Part shown: in pieces, positions 11,679 through 23,717 of the stretch | Numbering within the stretch: the first letter of the stretch is position 1 | Layout: each line of letters starts with the position of its first letter | DNA from: Calendula officinalis | Taxonomy: Eukaryota; Streptophyta; Magnoliopsida; Asterales; Asteraceae | Direction of reading: 5' to 3' | Length of the DNA: 64,000 nucleotides | Assembly (NCBI GenBank): GCA_963853835.1 | Contig: OY970822.1 | Coordinates: forward strand, 15,253,501-15,317,500 | The notes under the pieces: generated by a model | Told to the model about the DNA's origin: nothing | The model's input: the letters and a program-made list of their open reading frames with translations, nothing else | Databases searched by the model: none | Program-made: the position numbers and the translations under genes

Positions 11679-11950
11679 TGTTGGGTCACATTCTAGAGTA
11701 TTAAAATAGTCTAGGGGTGTAATGTGACAGTTTATTGTAATCAATAGTCTAGGGTTATTTTATGTAATTAGTCAATACTAGGCCTAGGTATAAATACCTA
11801 GTTGTAACCTAGTATTGTTAAGTTTGCCGCATATTGAAAGAGTTCGATTGTTTTTGTCAGTGAAAAACTTCAAAGTGTTCTTCATCTAATATTCCAATTC
11901 ATCATTGTTATTGCTTAATCTGTTGTTTAATCGATATATACGGATTCACA
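11679..11950 (+). repeat. 5' LTR of the copia element (left edge uncertain)
   Basis: It runs from TGTTGGGTCACATTC to GGATTCACA, giving TG...CA ends, and the primer-binding site follows after two bases. A TATA box (GGTATAAATACC, about 11789-11800) and a likely transcript start just after it lie within. An alternative left edge is TGTTGGATCC at 11432, so the LTR could be about 520 bp. The matching 3' LTR, which would decide this, was not found. Confidence 0.6.
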
Positions 11951-11952
11951 AT

Positions 11953-11964
11953 TGGTATCAGAGC
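11953..11964 (+). other. Primer-binding site of the copia element
   Basis: TGGTATCAGAGC, complementary to initiator tRNA-Met, lies two bases after the LTR end. It sets the element on the plus strand. Confidence 0.9.
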
Positions 11965-12495
11965 ATAAATCTCCTTTGATTCAATCCATTTCAGTGAAGA
12001 TTAAGCAAGTTTTTGAAGTTTTTGGTGAAGAACTCAAGAATCAAAATCGGAATTTGAGGTATTAAATCGTTTATATTCTTTATTCATTACATTCCTCTTG
12101 TAATTCTAAGCATATTAGAATCAAGTTTCGATTAAATCCATCAACAATTAATCCTAATTTTGTGATTTTGAGGAAAACCATTAAAACACATTTTTTCCTC
12201 TGTTAAATCAAAATTACCATCTGATTTGTTGTGTTTTGATCGATTTTATTATACCATTACGTGCGAAATCAATTTTCGAGCACTTTGGGATTTGAATCAC
12301 TCGATTTGGTTAAGTATTGAGCATTCTAGGATCGATTTAGTGAAAAATCTAGTTGTGTTCGTTCGTCACTGTCAAGAACGTCTTCGGCCCGAGAACAGTG
12401 AATTGTTCGGCCCGAACTCCAACCTCGGCCCGAACTAGAACCTCGGCCCGAACTCCATTCTCGGCCCGGCCCGAACTTCGGTCCGAACACCCTAC

Positions 12496-12650
12496 TTCGG
12501 CCCGAACTTCTACATCCACTTCGGCCCAAACTTCTACATCCACTTCGGCCCGAACTTCTACATCCATTTCGGCCCGAACTTCTACATCCACTTCGGCCCG
12601 AACACCCCACTTCGGCCCGAACTTTTACATAGACTTCGGCCTGAACAACC
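12496..12650 (+). repeat. 24-bp minisatellite in the copia leader
   Basis: Four contiguous 24-bp units begin TTCGGCCCGAACTTC and end TACATCCAC, followed by a 19-bp truncated unit and another 24-bp unit. Looser CGGCCCGAAC copies precede it from about 12385. Each unit contains the near-palindrome TTCGGCCCGAA. The array is open in several frames on both strands because 24 is a multiple of 3; a 162-codon frame at 12353-12841 results and is judged a by-product. Confidence 0.85.
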
Positions 12651-13011
12651 CAAGATCGTGTAACAAAAGGGGCTATACTAAAACGATCATAACTTTCAGC
12701 TCGGGTGTCCGTTTCACGCCCACGAGTAACCAAATCGAAGCTAAAGACGAAGCCTACGACGTGATAAACAGCCATAGGCGCTTTAGCCGACTTCCCGGCC
12801 CAAAAAGACTTGTTTCGATCACTTTATTTGCGTTTTTGTGATTTTTCGGTCAATTTCCAAACTTCGTTGAGCCCCAGTTTCTAACCCGATTGTCATTTTT
12901 GGCCAATTCGAAAATCGAGGACATATTTAAAGTGTCTTTTATCATCTGAGATCTTTTGAAAAAAAATTCAAATTAAAATATTTTTCCCCCTCGGTCGTAA
13001 CCATACAAACA

Positions 13012-14331
13012 ATGACATCAATAGAAGCTCTATCTATTGGGTTTGATCTAAAACCTCCAGTCTTATTCAGAGGAGAGTATGCCCAGTGGAAGAAAAGGTT
13101 TCTCCACTTCATCAGAAGCCAAGAATTAGCCACTGAAATTCTTGAGTCCCTTGAGAATGGAAACGCAAAATTCTATGAAGATGTTGTTGCGTTACATGAT
13201 GCAGATCCTCCGGTTATTGGCGGTCGAGTTCTCATCCCTCCTTCAATATATAATGCTATACAAAAGCAACGTGCCAAAGCTGATCGTGAAATATATTCCT
13301 TCATGCTTCAAGGATTACCAAATGAAATCTACAATAGTTTGGATAGTCTTGAGAGCGCTAAAGAACTCTGGGATGAAATAAGAAAACAAATGGAGGGCAC
13401 AGTTCTTGGGAATAAGGCTAAGATGGTTACTACGTTAAACTCATATGAAAATTTTAAAGCCTCAGTCGGGGAAGACTTGCAAAGCACTTACCATCGATAC
13501 TGTAACCTGTTAAATGATCTCCGCAAAAACAGTCTATCAAATGGAATCCTAGAGATCAACATCAAATTTATCAACAGTCTTCTTCCCGAATGAGAAATGT
13601 TTGGTAACAATGCTATGCAGAATAAAGATCTAAGTCTGATAGATATCCATGAGATGTACGAATATTTGTACCAAAATGCTCCAATGGTGAAAAACATAGC
13701 AAAAACAAAACAAGAGACTCATGATACTCTTGCTCTTCTCACCAAACAACATCATCAAATAAATGAGGCTGCTAAACTTAAAGAAAAAGCAGAAGAACCC
13801 ACACCTCAAAAACATGATGATCTGGATAAAGAACTCCAAGAAGTGTTACAAGCTAAGTCACTCATCTCTAAATATGAGAAGAAATATTACCCAAAGACCA
13901 CAAACAACAATCTGCGATTTTCATCAAACTTTAAATCTGCTCAATCTGCTTCTGCTTCAACTGATAAGCCAGCCATGACACCTGTGGATCCTACAAAGAA
14001 ATGTTATAATTGTGGTGTTGCTGGTCACTTCTCCCGTGATTGCACGAAACCTAAAGTTCGTGATTCTGAATATTTCAAAAAGAAGATGTTGATGGCAAAA
14101 CAAATTGAATCTGGGAAAGTGTTGTTAGCTGAAGATCTTCAGTGGATGGAAGATTCTGATCAAGAAGATGAAGAACATGCTGCAAACTTGTGTTTCATGG
14201 CAAGAGAAAATGCTGAGCTCCACGAATGTTCCAATGAGGAGGCCAACAAGGAAATTGAGGTAACCAGCTCTTCTTTATCTACTTCTGATCATTCCACTGA
14301 TTCTGATACTTGTTTTGATAAAAAAAACTGA
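13012..14331 (+). pseudogene. copia gag (capsid and nucleocapsid), in-frame stop
   Basis: One frame runs from ATG 13012 to TGA 14329-14331, broken only by TGA at 13591-13593, where a tryptophan is expected after LLPE. The N-terminal part carries the FRGEYAQWKKRFLHFI and ELWDEIRKQMEG blocks of plant copia capsid (DUF4219/UBN2-type). The C-terminal part has one zinc knuckle, CYNCGVAGHFSRDC (about 14002-14043), which binds the element's RNA. Gag would form cytoplasmic virus-like particles. The frame ends in an A-rich run followed immediately by a stop, and coding continues in the -1 frame (see next feature). Confidence 0.8.
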
Positions 14332-16376
14332 TTTCTGAAATTGATACCTTAAATCAAACAATTTTACTCGAAAAGGATATGAATTCACAACTTTTAGAGC
14401 GTGTAAACATTTTAGAAAATCAATGCAAACAAACTGCTCATCTAGGTGAGCAACTTGTTAATCACATTAAACAAAATAAAAATTTTACACTGGAAATTCA
14501 GGATTTAAAAAGACAAGCATCAGAAATAGAGGTCCAATATGAATATGATATTCAACATTTGTCACATACAATTTCCGAGAAAGAAGCTGAAATTACAAAT
14601 CTTAAAAATGCACAAAATCCTATTTCAAAGGAACGAAATGACAAATATTACAAATTGTATATTGAAACGTTCCAAGAATGTCAATTCACAAAAAACTGGA
14701 TGGAACGTAAACAACAAGAATTTGATGATAATGAAAACCAATTTAAATCTTTAAATTCTGAAATAAAAGAATTAAAAGAAAAATCAATCGATCAAACTAA
14801 TCAATCATCACAAGATAGAAATAGTCAACAGGTTATCATACATCGTCTCACCTACGACAAAGATCAGTTAGTATCTCACATTAAACACCTTGAAGAGTTA
14901 ATTGCCAAACGAGGACATACTGATCAAACCATCCATTTGAACAAGCCTAAAGAGTTCAAATACTTCAACTCCAAACAAGGTCTAAGGGCACACAATCCAG
15001 GATATCTGAGCAAGGCGTGCAGGGTTCTTCCAACACTATATGACTCTCGCTACATGCAAAGAGATATCTGGCAGAGCTTCATGCGGGTGATAGATGAAGA
15101 AAAAGAAATCGAAGCATTCAACAGAGCAAACTAGGAGAATGCACAAATCAGTTTCAACTATGCAGAATTGAACAAAACTTATGAAATTAAAAAGGCTAAA
15201 TTTGAAAATGATGAATATTTTCCTATAATAACCCCAGAAGAATTTGAAATTAAAGGGGATGTTGTCGTTCAACAAAAAGTGACACGAAAACTTTATATTC
15301 CATCGTTAATTCTTGAAAAGAAAATCTGCCAATTAGAAACAGAAATTGATGAAACACAAAAGGCATATGATAAAGAAAAATTAGTTTTACAAACCAAAAT
15401 TCATGAATTTGAAGATAAACTTGTTAAAACCAATTCTTCTTCTGTTCAAAATGATTCTCAAATTAATTCTTCTGTTCAAACTAAAACTCTTGAAAAGACT
15501 TCTACAATTAAAATCCCTGCTATTTTAAAAAGAAGCTCTGACTCAACTGGTTTAAATGTTTCAGATAAAACCTTAAATTCAAAGCTTGAGAAGCCCATGC
15601 CAATCGGAGACAGAGGAGCAGCTCAGATTAAGAAGTCTAAGTAGTCCGGGTCTAGTATGCTTAAGTCAAAGGAACTTAAGAAGTCTAGTTCATCGTCCTT
15701 TTTAGTTTCTTCTTTTTCTGTTTATAATAAATGTAATAACTCCATGGATTTTATTGCTCCTAAATTGGCTTTTGGTACTGTTTATGATTCTGCTGTTTAG
15801 CGTCCTGTGAATTATACTGTTAATGGTGATAATTTGGTTGTTAAATATGATAAAACCGGTAAAAAGATTTATTGTGACAAGCAAACAAATAAAAAAATTT
15901 CTCAGTATGATGAACGATATTTCATTAGGTTGGATGCTCCATGTGGTCCTAGAAACTATGTTTTACATAAGTCGGGTAAAATAATTAAGTCCTGCAAAAC
16001 TTGTTTTCCGTACTCATGCAAAACATCCGTTTCTCGTCCTTTGCAATATAAACGAAAACATTCTTCTACACAAGCCTTCAAACCGACTCATGTTCGTCCC
16101 ACTACCTCACCCATCTCTAATAAATTGATGTCCTCTCAACGTCAAATAACTCGAGGAACCACAACACCTAAATCATCACAATCAAGCACTTCTTCCAATT
16201 CTTCAACAACCAAATCAAAGATGCATAACACAAAATCCACGTTTGTTCATTACACTTGGACCAAGAATGAACAGTCCAACTGGATTTTACATTCTCCAGA
16301 GAAAAAGCTTAAATGTTCTATCAAATCAATCCACTCAGAACTGCCTCCTTACAGTTCCCCAAAATCTCTAAATTAA
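14328..16376 (+). pseudogene. copia polyprotein middle region, coiled coil, three TAG stops
   Basis: A single frame, shifted by -1 from gag, is open over 2 kb apart from TAG codons at 15132-15134, 15642-15644 and 15798-15800. The first 250 residues are rich in Glu, Lys, Gln and Leu with heptad spacing, predicting a long coiled coil. A later conserved-looking block (YKLYIETFQEC, YMQRDIWQSF) and a Ser/Lys-rich linker lead to the protease. Such long coiled-coil regions are known in some large plant copia elements; the function is not established. All three stops are TAG, which fits CAG-to-TAG decay. Confidence 0.65.
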
Positions 16377-16463
16377 TCATTCTGTAAAATCTGCATAAAA
16401 CATCCTTTACTAATCGTATAGGACCCATAATTGATTGGGTACCTAAATTGTTTTAATTGTTTT

Positions 16464-17982
16464 ATGTAGAATATATGGTATCTTGATTCTGGATGCTCAC
16501 GGCATATGACGGGAAACAAGAACCTCCTAAAAAATTTCAGAGATAAATATTTGGGTACTGTTCGTTTTGGAAATGATCATTTGGCTGCTATCATGGGAAT
16601 TGGCGATATCATTCGTGACAATTTAATCATTCGAAACGTCACTTATGTTGAAGATCTTGCTCACAACTTGTTCAGCATCGGTCAATTTTGTGATAAAGAG
16701 TTAGAAGTTAATTTTCGAACAAAGAAGTGTGCTATTCGTACTTATAATGGAAAAGAACTTCTTACCGGATCACGGGATACAAATCTGTTTACCATCAATC
16801 TAAATGACGTGATCCCAATTGAAGAAGTATGCTTACTGTCAACAGCATCATCAGATGAATCATCGTTATGGCACCGTCGCCTCTCTCACCTTAACTTCAA
16901 AACCATCAACAACTTGGTAAAAGGTGGTCATGTATCTGGTCTCCCAGATGTTAAATTTGCAAAAGATCATTTGTGTTCGTCTTGCGAAATGGGAAAGATG
17001 AAGAAAACGTCACACAAATCAAAACATGTTCCAAGTACATCCAAACCTCTTGAATTGCTTCACATGGATCTATGTGGACCAATGAGTGTACAATCCATTG
17101 CTGGTAAACGGTATGTGTTAGTGATTGTTGATGACTACTCACGGTATACCTGGGTTCACTTCTTACGTACCAACGATGAAACTGAGACAAATCTGGAATT
17201 AAAAGTCAACACCATTCGGACTGATAATGGAACTGAGTTTAAGAATCGAACCTTAGATTCATTTCTTGAATCTGTTGGTATAACCCATCAATTTTCTGCT
17301 GCTAGAACTCCACAACAGAATGGAGTCGTAGAACGAAGAAATCATACCTTAGTTGAAGCAGCCCGCACAATGCTTTCATTCTCAAAACTACCTTTATCTC
17401 TGTGGGCTGAAGCCATCAACACGGCATGTTTCACTCAAAATCGTTCTATCATCAACAAAACCTACAACAAAACTCCGTATGAATTGATAAATAAACGAAT
17501 TCCAAATGTTAAAATTTTCCATGTTTTTGGGAGTCGCCGCTTCATCTTGAATGACAAAGACAAATTGAACAAATTTGAAGCTAAAGCTGACGAAGGGGTA
17601 TTTGTTGGTTATTCACGTGAATCTACATCATTCAGTGTTTATAATCAATCAAATCGGACAATAAGAGAAAGTGTAAATGTGAATTTTGATGAGACATTTC
17701 CTCTTGAGTCACTTACTTCAGATATTAAACCTCCTGCACCTCCTTCCGCACCTTCCACCTCTGAAAATGATTTCGATGTATTGTTTGAACATTTTTATGA
17801 TGAATATCATAACATCAGACATACTTTACTTCAGGAATCTGGCGTTCCATTCCCTGCAGCTGCAGATGTTCAGTCTATCAGTGTCCCTGAGACACACATT
17901 CCGAGTTCCTCTGATTCTCCATCTCCAACGTCTGCTGCTCCTGAGAACACTGAGAAATTTGGTGTGATATCATTAAAACTTT
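16464..17982 (+). pseudogene. copia protease-integrase region of pol
   Basis: It is in the same frame as the coiled-coil region. The protease motif is WYLDSGCSRHMTG (near 16475-16510; the catalytic Asp is in LDSG). The GAG-pre-integrase/HHCC zinc-binding module follows (LWHRRLSH ... LCSSCEMGK), then the integrase core with DLCGPM and DDYSRYTW, RTDNGTEF, and PQQNGVVERRN, so all three D, D, E residues are present. Between FLRTNDET and LELKVNTI roughly 15-20 residues usual in the family are missing, an apparent in-frame deletion near 17180. The GKGY-like block VFGSRRF ... GVFVGYS ends the integrase. Homology to copia stops at about 17960, where gypsy gag sequence begins. Confidence 0.8.
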
Positions 17983-19050
17983 TCATAGAAGTGGAGCTAC
18001 CGAATTTACAGGTGTGCCGAATCATGTGGAGGCCTTGTTGTGTATCGAAAACACAGACAAGGAAAGGCATTGACTTCATGCATAATTCATGTCAAATCTT
18101 AAACGGGGAAGAAGGGATCATATGTTTTGGGAATCGTTTAAAGTTCGTTCTCTCAAAAAAAATATTGTCCTAATGATATGAGAATAAGGCTTGAGAAAGA
18201 ATTTTTACAAATTAGATTAGGATCATTGTTTTTAGCCGAATATGAAATGTTGTTTAATCAGGAGGCACAGTTTGCCACAAAGTTCATTCCAAATGGAGTA
18301 AAGAAAGTATAAATGTTTGTGGAAGGTTTATGTATGAATATCAAGATTTTGTTGGAAACTTTGATATTCCGTTGTTCGCTAGGATGCTTGGAAGTGTGAG
18401 CATGAGTTGAATCCACGTGGAGTGTTGACTCCTGAATTTAAATGTCATAATGTAACAGTGTATTTTCCCCGCCCATTCAATCTCAGTTCTTTTGCGGAAT
18501 GTCTCAGTTCTCTTCAAATCATATATAAGTAAGGTTTATGTGAAAAGAATATATTATGTGCATAGCTTTGATATTTTTGTAGTCGGATGCTTCATGTAAA
18601 TGTTGACAGTGTAGTAGAAATCATCATGGACGATGTGAGAATTATCGTGAACCTTGAAGTGTTATGGTTGTGGTGAAGACGGTCATAAAAAGTCTAACAG
18701 TTCGTTCAAGGATACAACTATTAATCTTGCAGAATGTTGGGGAACCGAAGGTGTCAATGACCTACTCTTTTTAAATAAGTCACCGAAAGTAAATATTTGG
18801 TTCATTAGTCTTCTATGGTGGGTACTATAAGCAAAAAGGAGGAGGTCTCTAGGTCAAGAGATTGTGCATTCTAACCACTTCTGAGGATGCCTATGAGAAT
18901 GCTAACGTCAAAATTGGTACATTTCTTGTTAACGCTCTAATCGTTCGTAGATTGTTTGATTATCAAAATTCTGACACCTCGTGTGTCATTATGATTCGTT
19001 TGATCTTTAGTATTGTTTTCTTATCCGATGATGAATCTGAGATATATTGA
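17983..19050 (+). pseudogene. gypsy gag and protease remnant
   Basis: Across frames one can read FHRSGATEFTGVPNHVEA (start of retrotransposon gag) and then YCPNDMRIRLEKEFLQIRLG ... EYEMLFNQEAQFA (18160-18310), the core of the gypsy gag domain. A zinc knuckle follows, CYGCGEDGHKKSNS (18660-18701), whose last Cys is replaced by Ser. Further on, GTFLVNALIVRRLFD (about 18916-18960) matches the protease entry GTFLVN...LFDSGA, but the catalytic DSG is destroyed (DYQNS). Many stops and frameshifts make it non-functional. Confidence 0.75.
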
Positions 19051-20799
19051 TATTGTGAGTAGTGAAACTCTATTGGCCACAATTAGTATATGGATTTAAG
19101 TTTTGAAATTTATATTCACAAATTCCATATTGATCTAGTAGTCACAGAATTTTTCAAGCTTAAATATTATTATTGGAATGAATTAGATATTGAAGTATGA
19201 GGACCACATTATGTGTTTTGAGAAAATGGACCGAACTTTGAAAGAGAATAACCGAGTATGTGTAAGGTGAGTAGAATGAAGAATTAACGAACGAATTGGT
19301 CCTTGTAAGAGTTAATTCTTTTCTCGTAAATGCATTAATATTGTAGAATAGGTATTGTATACGGAAATGATATTGTTATCCTTGACGAGTTAGATCGGTG
19401 ATGAACTGAAAATTGAAACCCGAGAATAATAAGACTAAAAGAATGTTGAAGTGTGAAAACTTGGATGAGCTAGGAACAATAGTAGGATTAGTCATAAAAT
19501 TAGGTTGAACTTTGATCATGTTAGCAGATGTTGACTAAACTAGAACTTGACTAGTATGAATTGAATATAATGTGGATATTGAGGTGGTTATAATGCAATT
19601 AGTTAAACATAAATTGCGGTATCATGTAATTAGATTCAATTGTGAAAGAATTAGTTAAAATTGAACGGGAATCAGTAAAAAGTTTGGCTATGTATATCAA
19701 GCGAGTAATTGGTTATGATACGAAGTTTAGACCATGTTTATGAGATCCAAATTTGACTTTGGCAATAGTATAAATTGAGAATTTGTTAATTGGCAAAAAA
19801 TAAAAATAAAAATAATAATAATAAAAAAATAAAAATAATAATAAAAAATATAAAATTGATCTGATCTGAGGAATAGTTTGGGAACAAAGTTATTGGTAGT
19901 GGGGAAGTGTTTAATAACCGGTTATGGATATTTAAGATTAGTAATTTGAGAAAAGTGTACTAGGGAATAATACAAAAATTCAAGATTGATGAACATGTCT
20001 ATAAGTAAAGGTTATGAAGAGAATGTACTTTTGTAAACTAAGCCTTCAAATGCAATTATCAATTTAGGAGTGGTAGATGACTAACTGCTAACCGAGTTGA
20101 CTTTACAGACATGGATTATTATAATGCTATCGAACAATCGAGCGATGTCTAAAAGATTGAAAGGAGTTTGATGCAGGGTGAGAGTCTGTTGTAAATGAAT
20201 CTCTGGTGAACTTTAAATGAAGGAATACCAACTAGTTATGGGTATTGAGTGGAAAGTATGAATATCGATGACGCAATTGGAATTAGTCCTATGGAACTGA
20301 CATGGAAGACCAAATTACACCTAGGAAAGAATAAAAGAGAAGTTTGGATATACTTGGTGAAATGGTTCGTTTGACTGAAGACAAAGTAATGAAGAATTTG
20401 AAATATGCTTACGAATCGGAAGAAATTGAAATAGGTGTAGTTAGTGTTAACATAATAGAAAGTAAATATGAGATGACTATGGAGGTAAGTGCACTTGGGA
20501 AAGTATAGATGATGTGATTAATGGATACCGTACAAGTTAAGTTATTTGATGAAATATTATGATAACATTAAGAATTTGACCCGTTTTAGGGAAGGATCAG
20601 TTAATAATGAATCGGTCACAATATCAGTATTGGCATGGTTATAATGTAAATAGTTAAATATTAAATTTTAGTTAGTATGGTTTTGAAATGTTCGGGAAAT
20701 AATAAGTTAAATTTAATTGGTAAAAGTAGGATGACAATCAGTTTGAGTTTTGGCCCGTTTGTGGGATTAAGTAAGACTGAAGTTATCCGCTGGGTGAAC
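19051..20799 (+). other. Highly decayed gypsy pol stretch
   Basis: It lies between the protease remnant and the pol terminus, where reverse transcriptase, RNase H, integrase and chromodomain should be. At 1.75 kb it is shorter than an intact pol and has no convincing catalytic motifs, so it is both deleted and mutated. It includes an A-rich AAAATAATAA simple repeat at about 19795-19850. Confidence 0.45.
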
Positions 20800-20869
20800 G
20801 TATTTCATATCCTAATTTGTTTAAGTTGGCATAATTTCGGGGACGAAATTCTTTAAAGAATGAGGTAAT
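20800..20869 (+). other. gypsy pol C-terminus and polypurine tract
   Basis: TATCCTAATTTGTTT encodes YPNLF and is followed by TTTCGGGGACGAAATTC, encoding FRGRNS. This is the well-known end of Tekay-type polyproteins. A purine-rich stretch (AAAGAATGAGG) then precedes the LTR start TGTAACATACG at 20870. Confidence 0.75.
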
Positions 20870-22583
20870 TGTAACATACGTGTTTTCGTTTACCCTAAAA
20901 ATATATCTTAACGCTTAAGTAACTTGCATTATGTGTAAATGCTCAAAACATGTTTGCCATGTTTTAGTTGTGTTTTGTGCAAATATGGTAAATATGATAA
21001 CAATGATTAGGAAGAGCATGTATGATATCTAAATGATTAATATTGCTTAAATGCATAATATATGGTGTGTATTTAAATTATAAAAAAACGTTATTTTTGG
21101 GAAATGTTTCTCTGAAGTATTATTATTGAGGATTATAGATAATTTCGTTACGAACGCGTAGGAGAAAACCTCATCGAAAACGAAGGTCCGAGCGAAAAGT
21201 TATGGGGTTTTAAGTGTTTATAGGTCAAAATGGGTACCAAACGGGTCAAACCCGACCCAAGTCGGATTTAACCCCCTAAACCCACGAAATTTCACATTAT
21301 TCTACCTCATTTCTTCCCCAAAACCTCTCTAAACTTCTGGAATATTGAAGAACACATCATGCATGGTTGAATTCACAAGAAATTGGTGAAATATTACAAG
21401 ATCATTGAAGATTCAAAGGTATATCTTCATTCTTAACTAGGTTTTCCATTTGATTTCAAGAACCCACGAAATTAGGGTTATAATTCTGTTAAAAATCTTC
21501 TAATATTATGATATTATGATTAAGTTATGTTGGATATCAAGTTATATAGCTAAAATCTTTGGTTAATTGTAAGAATTAGCAATTTTCGTGTTTGAAAGTT
21601 ATGATTCTGCACTGTTTTGTAAAACTCATAGTAAATTGGAGAAAAATCGTTTCGGGGTTAACTCAGCGGCATCTGAACCGTATTGATGTCTTCTTTGTTT
21701 CTTGTTTTGATCTTAAAAGTAAATTTTGGGTTTAAGATAGGTGAAAATCGCATTTTGTACAGTTTTGTCGAGCTGAATTCTGACAGCAAGATGTTGCAGT
21801 ATTTTAAAATTCTTAGAAAATCATAGAAAAATCAGAAAAATATGAGGTCAGGGGCATTGGAAACATATTAAATAGTACCACGAACCCACAAAGTTTCATT
21901 ATGAAATTCTGAGTTTAAGTAGATTAGAACTGGGCATAAACAGAGGGTTATATAATGGATTAACATGTAAAATTGCCAATTGAAAAGAGTATAGATATGG
22001 TAAACATGAATATTTTCTAATGAAATTTGGTATGTATACTCCAGGGGTTATATATAACATACTGAGAGCTTGTGACAAGAGTCTACACTTTGAAAACACT
22101 ATATCTTATTGAGGCTTTCGGTTTGAGTTCGCGCCCGATTAAACAACACTGTGAGTTCATCTATGTACAACCGTATACTAGTAGTTATATATATCTAAAT
22201 ATTATGTGTTTATTTGTTATTTGGTTTATTGTTATCATATATGCGATGCTTAGAACATTGAATTTGAAGAATATAGTGATTATTTGTGGTATGCGTTGTT
22301 TATAATCTTTTGATAAATGTCTTGATTGTTGGAATTCCTTGTAATGTCTCGCTTGACACGATTCAAGTCTTAAGAATTCCTTGTGTTGCGGCTCGGTTTG
22401 ATTGTCCTTGTATGAGATTCATTTGATATTTATTCGGGTTATGATAATCCTCTTGTTCCAGTTCCGCTCTTTTGGAGTTTGTCTTTGTTAACATTCTGTT
22501 TGATATCGAATGTGAGTTACTCGTATGAATTCCTTGAGAGATGATTTCGTTTCGTGAGGACCCACGACGGCTTGAGTATTACT
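20870..22583 (+). repeat. gypsy 3' LTR, left part
   Basis: It begins TGTAACATACG right after the polypurine tract and continues to the target-site duplication TTACT (22579-22583) of the gag-only element. With the right part (30765-31632) the LTR totals about 2.6 kb, a length seen in Tekay elements. Confidence 0.75.
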
Positions 22584-23706
22584 TGAAGGGTTTCATTGTA
22601 CACTGATCGACCACTTGGGTCAACCACCTAGTATACTTGGTTCGACCATACTGACCAAGAACATGAACTTGTTCTTGACCGGTTAAAACCAACTAGCTGA
22701 TTTAATCCCTAAATGCGGAACTGGGATTAAACCTAATCCTTAAACCCTAAAGGATTGGGATGTTGGAGAACTAGATTAGGTTAACAAGAAAGAAACCTTG
22801 TTCGAAGAACTCGAACACACACATACTTGTGTGTTCGTCGACTACTACCAAGAACCCTAGGGTTCTTAGTTCGACTTCGAACAAGAGGAGAGGAAGAAAG
22901 AGTGTTCCTTGAATCATACCTTAGGTTAATGCTTAAGATAAATCCACTGATGATGAACACGACGAACGATCCTCTAGATGATCACTTGCAACGAACTTGG
23001 ATCTTCGAAACTCGAAGAACACGAAGAACGAACGAAGAACACGAAGAACACAAGTTTGTGTTCTTGGTGTTTCGGCCGATCGAGGGGAGTAGGGGAGGGA
23101 GGGAATTCTTATGGTGATCAAGGGGTTTTAGGGTTACCCTAAGCCTCTTATTTATATACAAATAAGTTACGCTTAGAACCCTTCTAGTTTAATTAATATT
23201 AGAACTTTAATTAAGCTTCCTTTTAACAATTCCATCTCTTATAGTTTAACTAGTTTATTATTATTGCACTTAACTATCAAATGTCTAGTATTAACACACT
23301 ATAATTTCGGTACCCATATACACGAAATTACACACTTGTATTTATACTTTTAATAGTTAATTATATAATAACCTTTATATAATTTATACAATAATATTAT
23401 CCAATTACTATATGATTTAATAACTTTAAATCATATCATGGATAACCTTTAATTAACACATTGTAATTTACTCAACTAGTAAATGTACAACTACTTGTAT
23501 TAATTAGTTAGTTAAACTAATTTAGTATTAAGTTAAACTTAACTTAATACTTAACTGATTCATAATGACTATTATGAATCATTCCTCTTCGTAATATCGT
23601 TTCATAACTTGCTCGTATTACATGCACTCACCGGTGTGACCCTTAAGTGTTTCGTAGGCATGGATGTATCATCATAGGTTGACTAACTGTGCACATAATC
23701 CCTTCA
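22584..23706 (-). repeat. 3' LTR of gag-only copy 1
   Basis: 1123 bp, with TG...CA termini and a 6-bp terminal inverted repeat TGAAGG/CCTTCA. On the minus strand a TATA-like TATATAAATAAG lies near 23148-23159. It also carries repeated TTCTTCGTG/CACGAAGAA motifs near 23010-23050. Confidence 0.9.
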
Positions 23707-23717
23707 GACTCCCACTT
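23707..23717 (-). other. Polypurine tract of gag-only copy 1
   Basis: On the minus strand AAGTGGGAGTC abuts the 3' LTR, the usual place for plus-strand priming in plant copia elements. The same site in copy 2 reads ACGTGGGAGTC at 32916-32926. Confidence 0.8.

Noticed and set aside
12353..12841. 162-codon plus-strand and 149-codon minus-strand open frames
   Set aside because: Both are produced by the 24-bp repeat array in the copia leader; there is no domain or conserved start, and the real gag begins at 13012.
22827..23117. Frames of 62-106 codons inside the LTRs (22827, 29851, 32028)
   Set aside because: Repeated GAAC/GAAG motifs of the LTR keep frames open; frame lengths differ among LTR copies and no domain is present.
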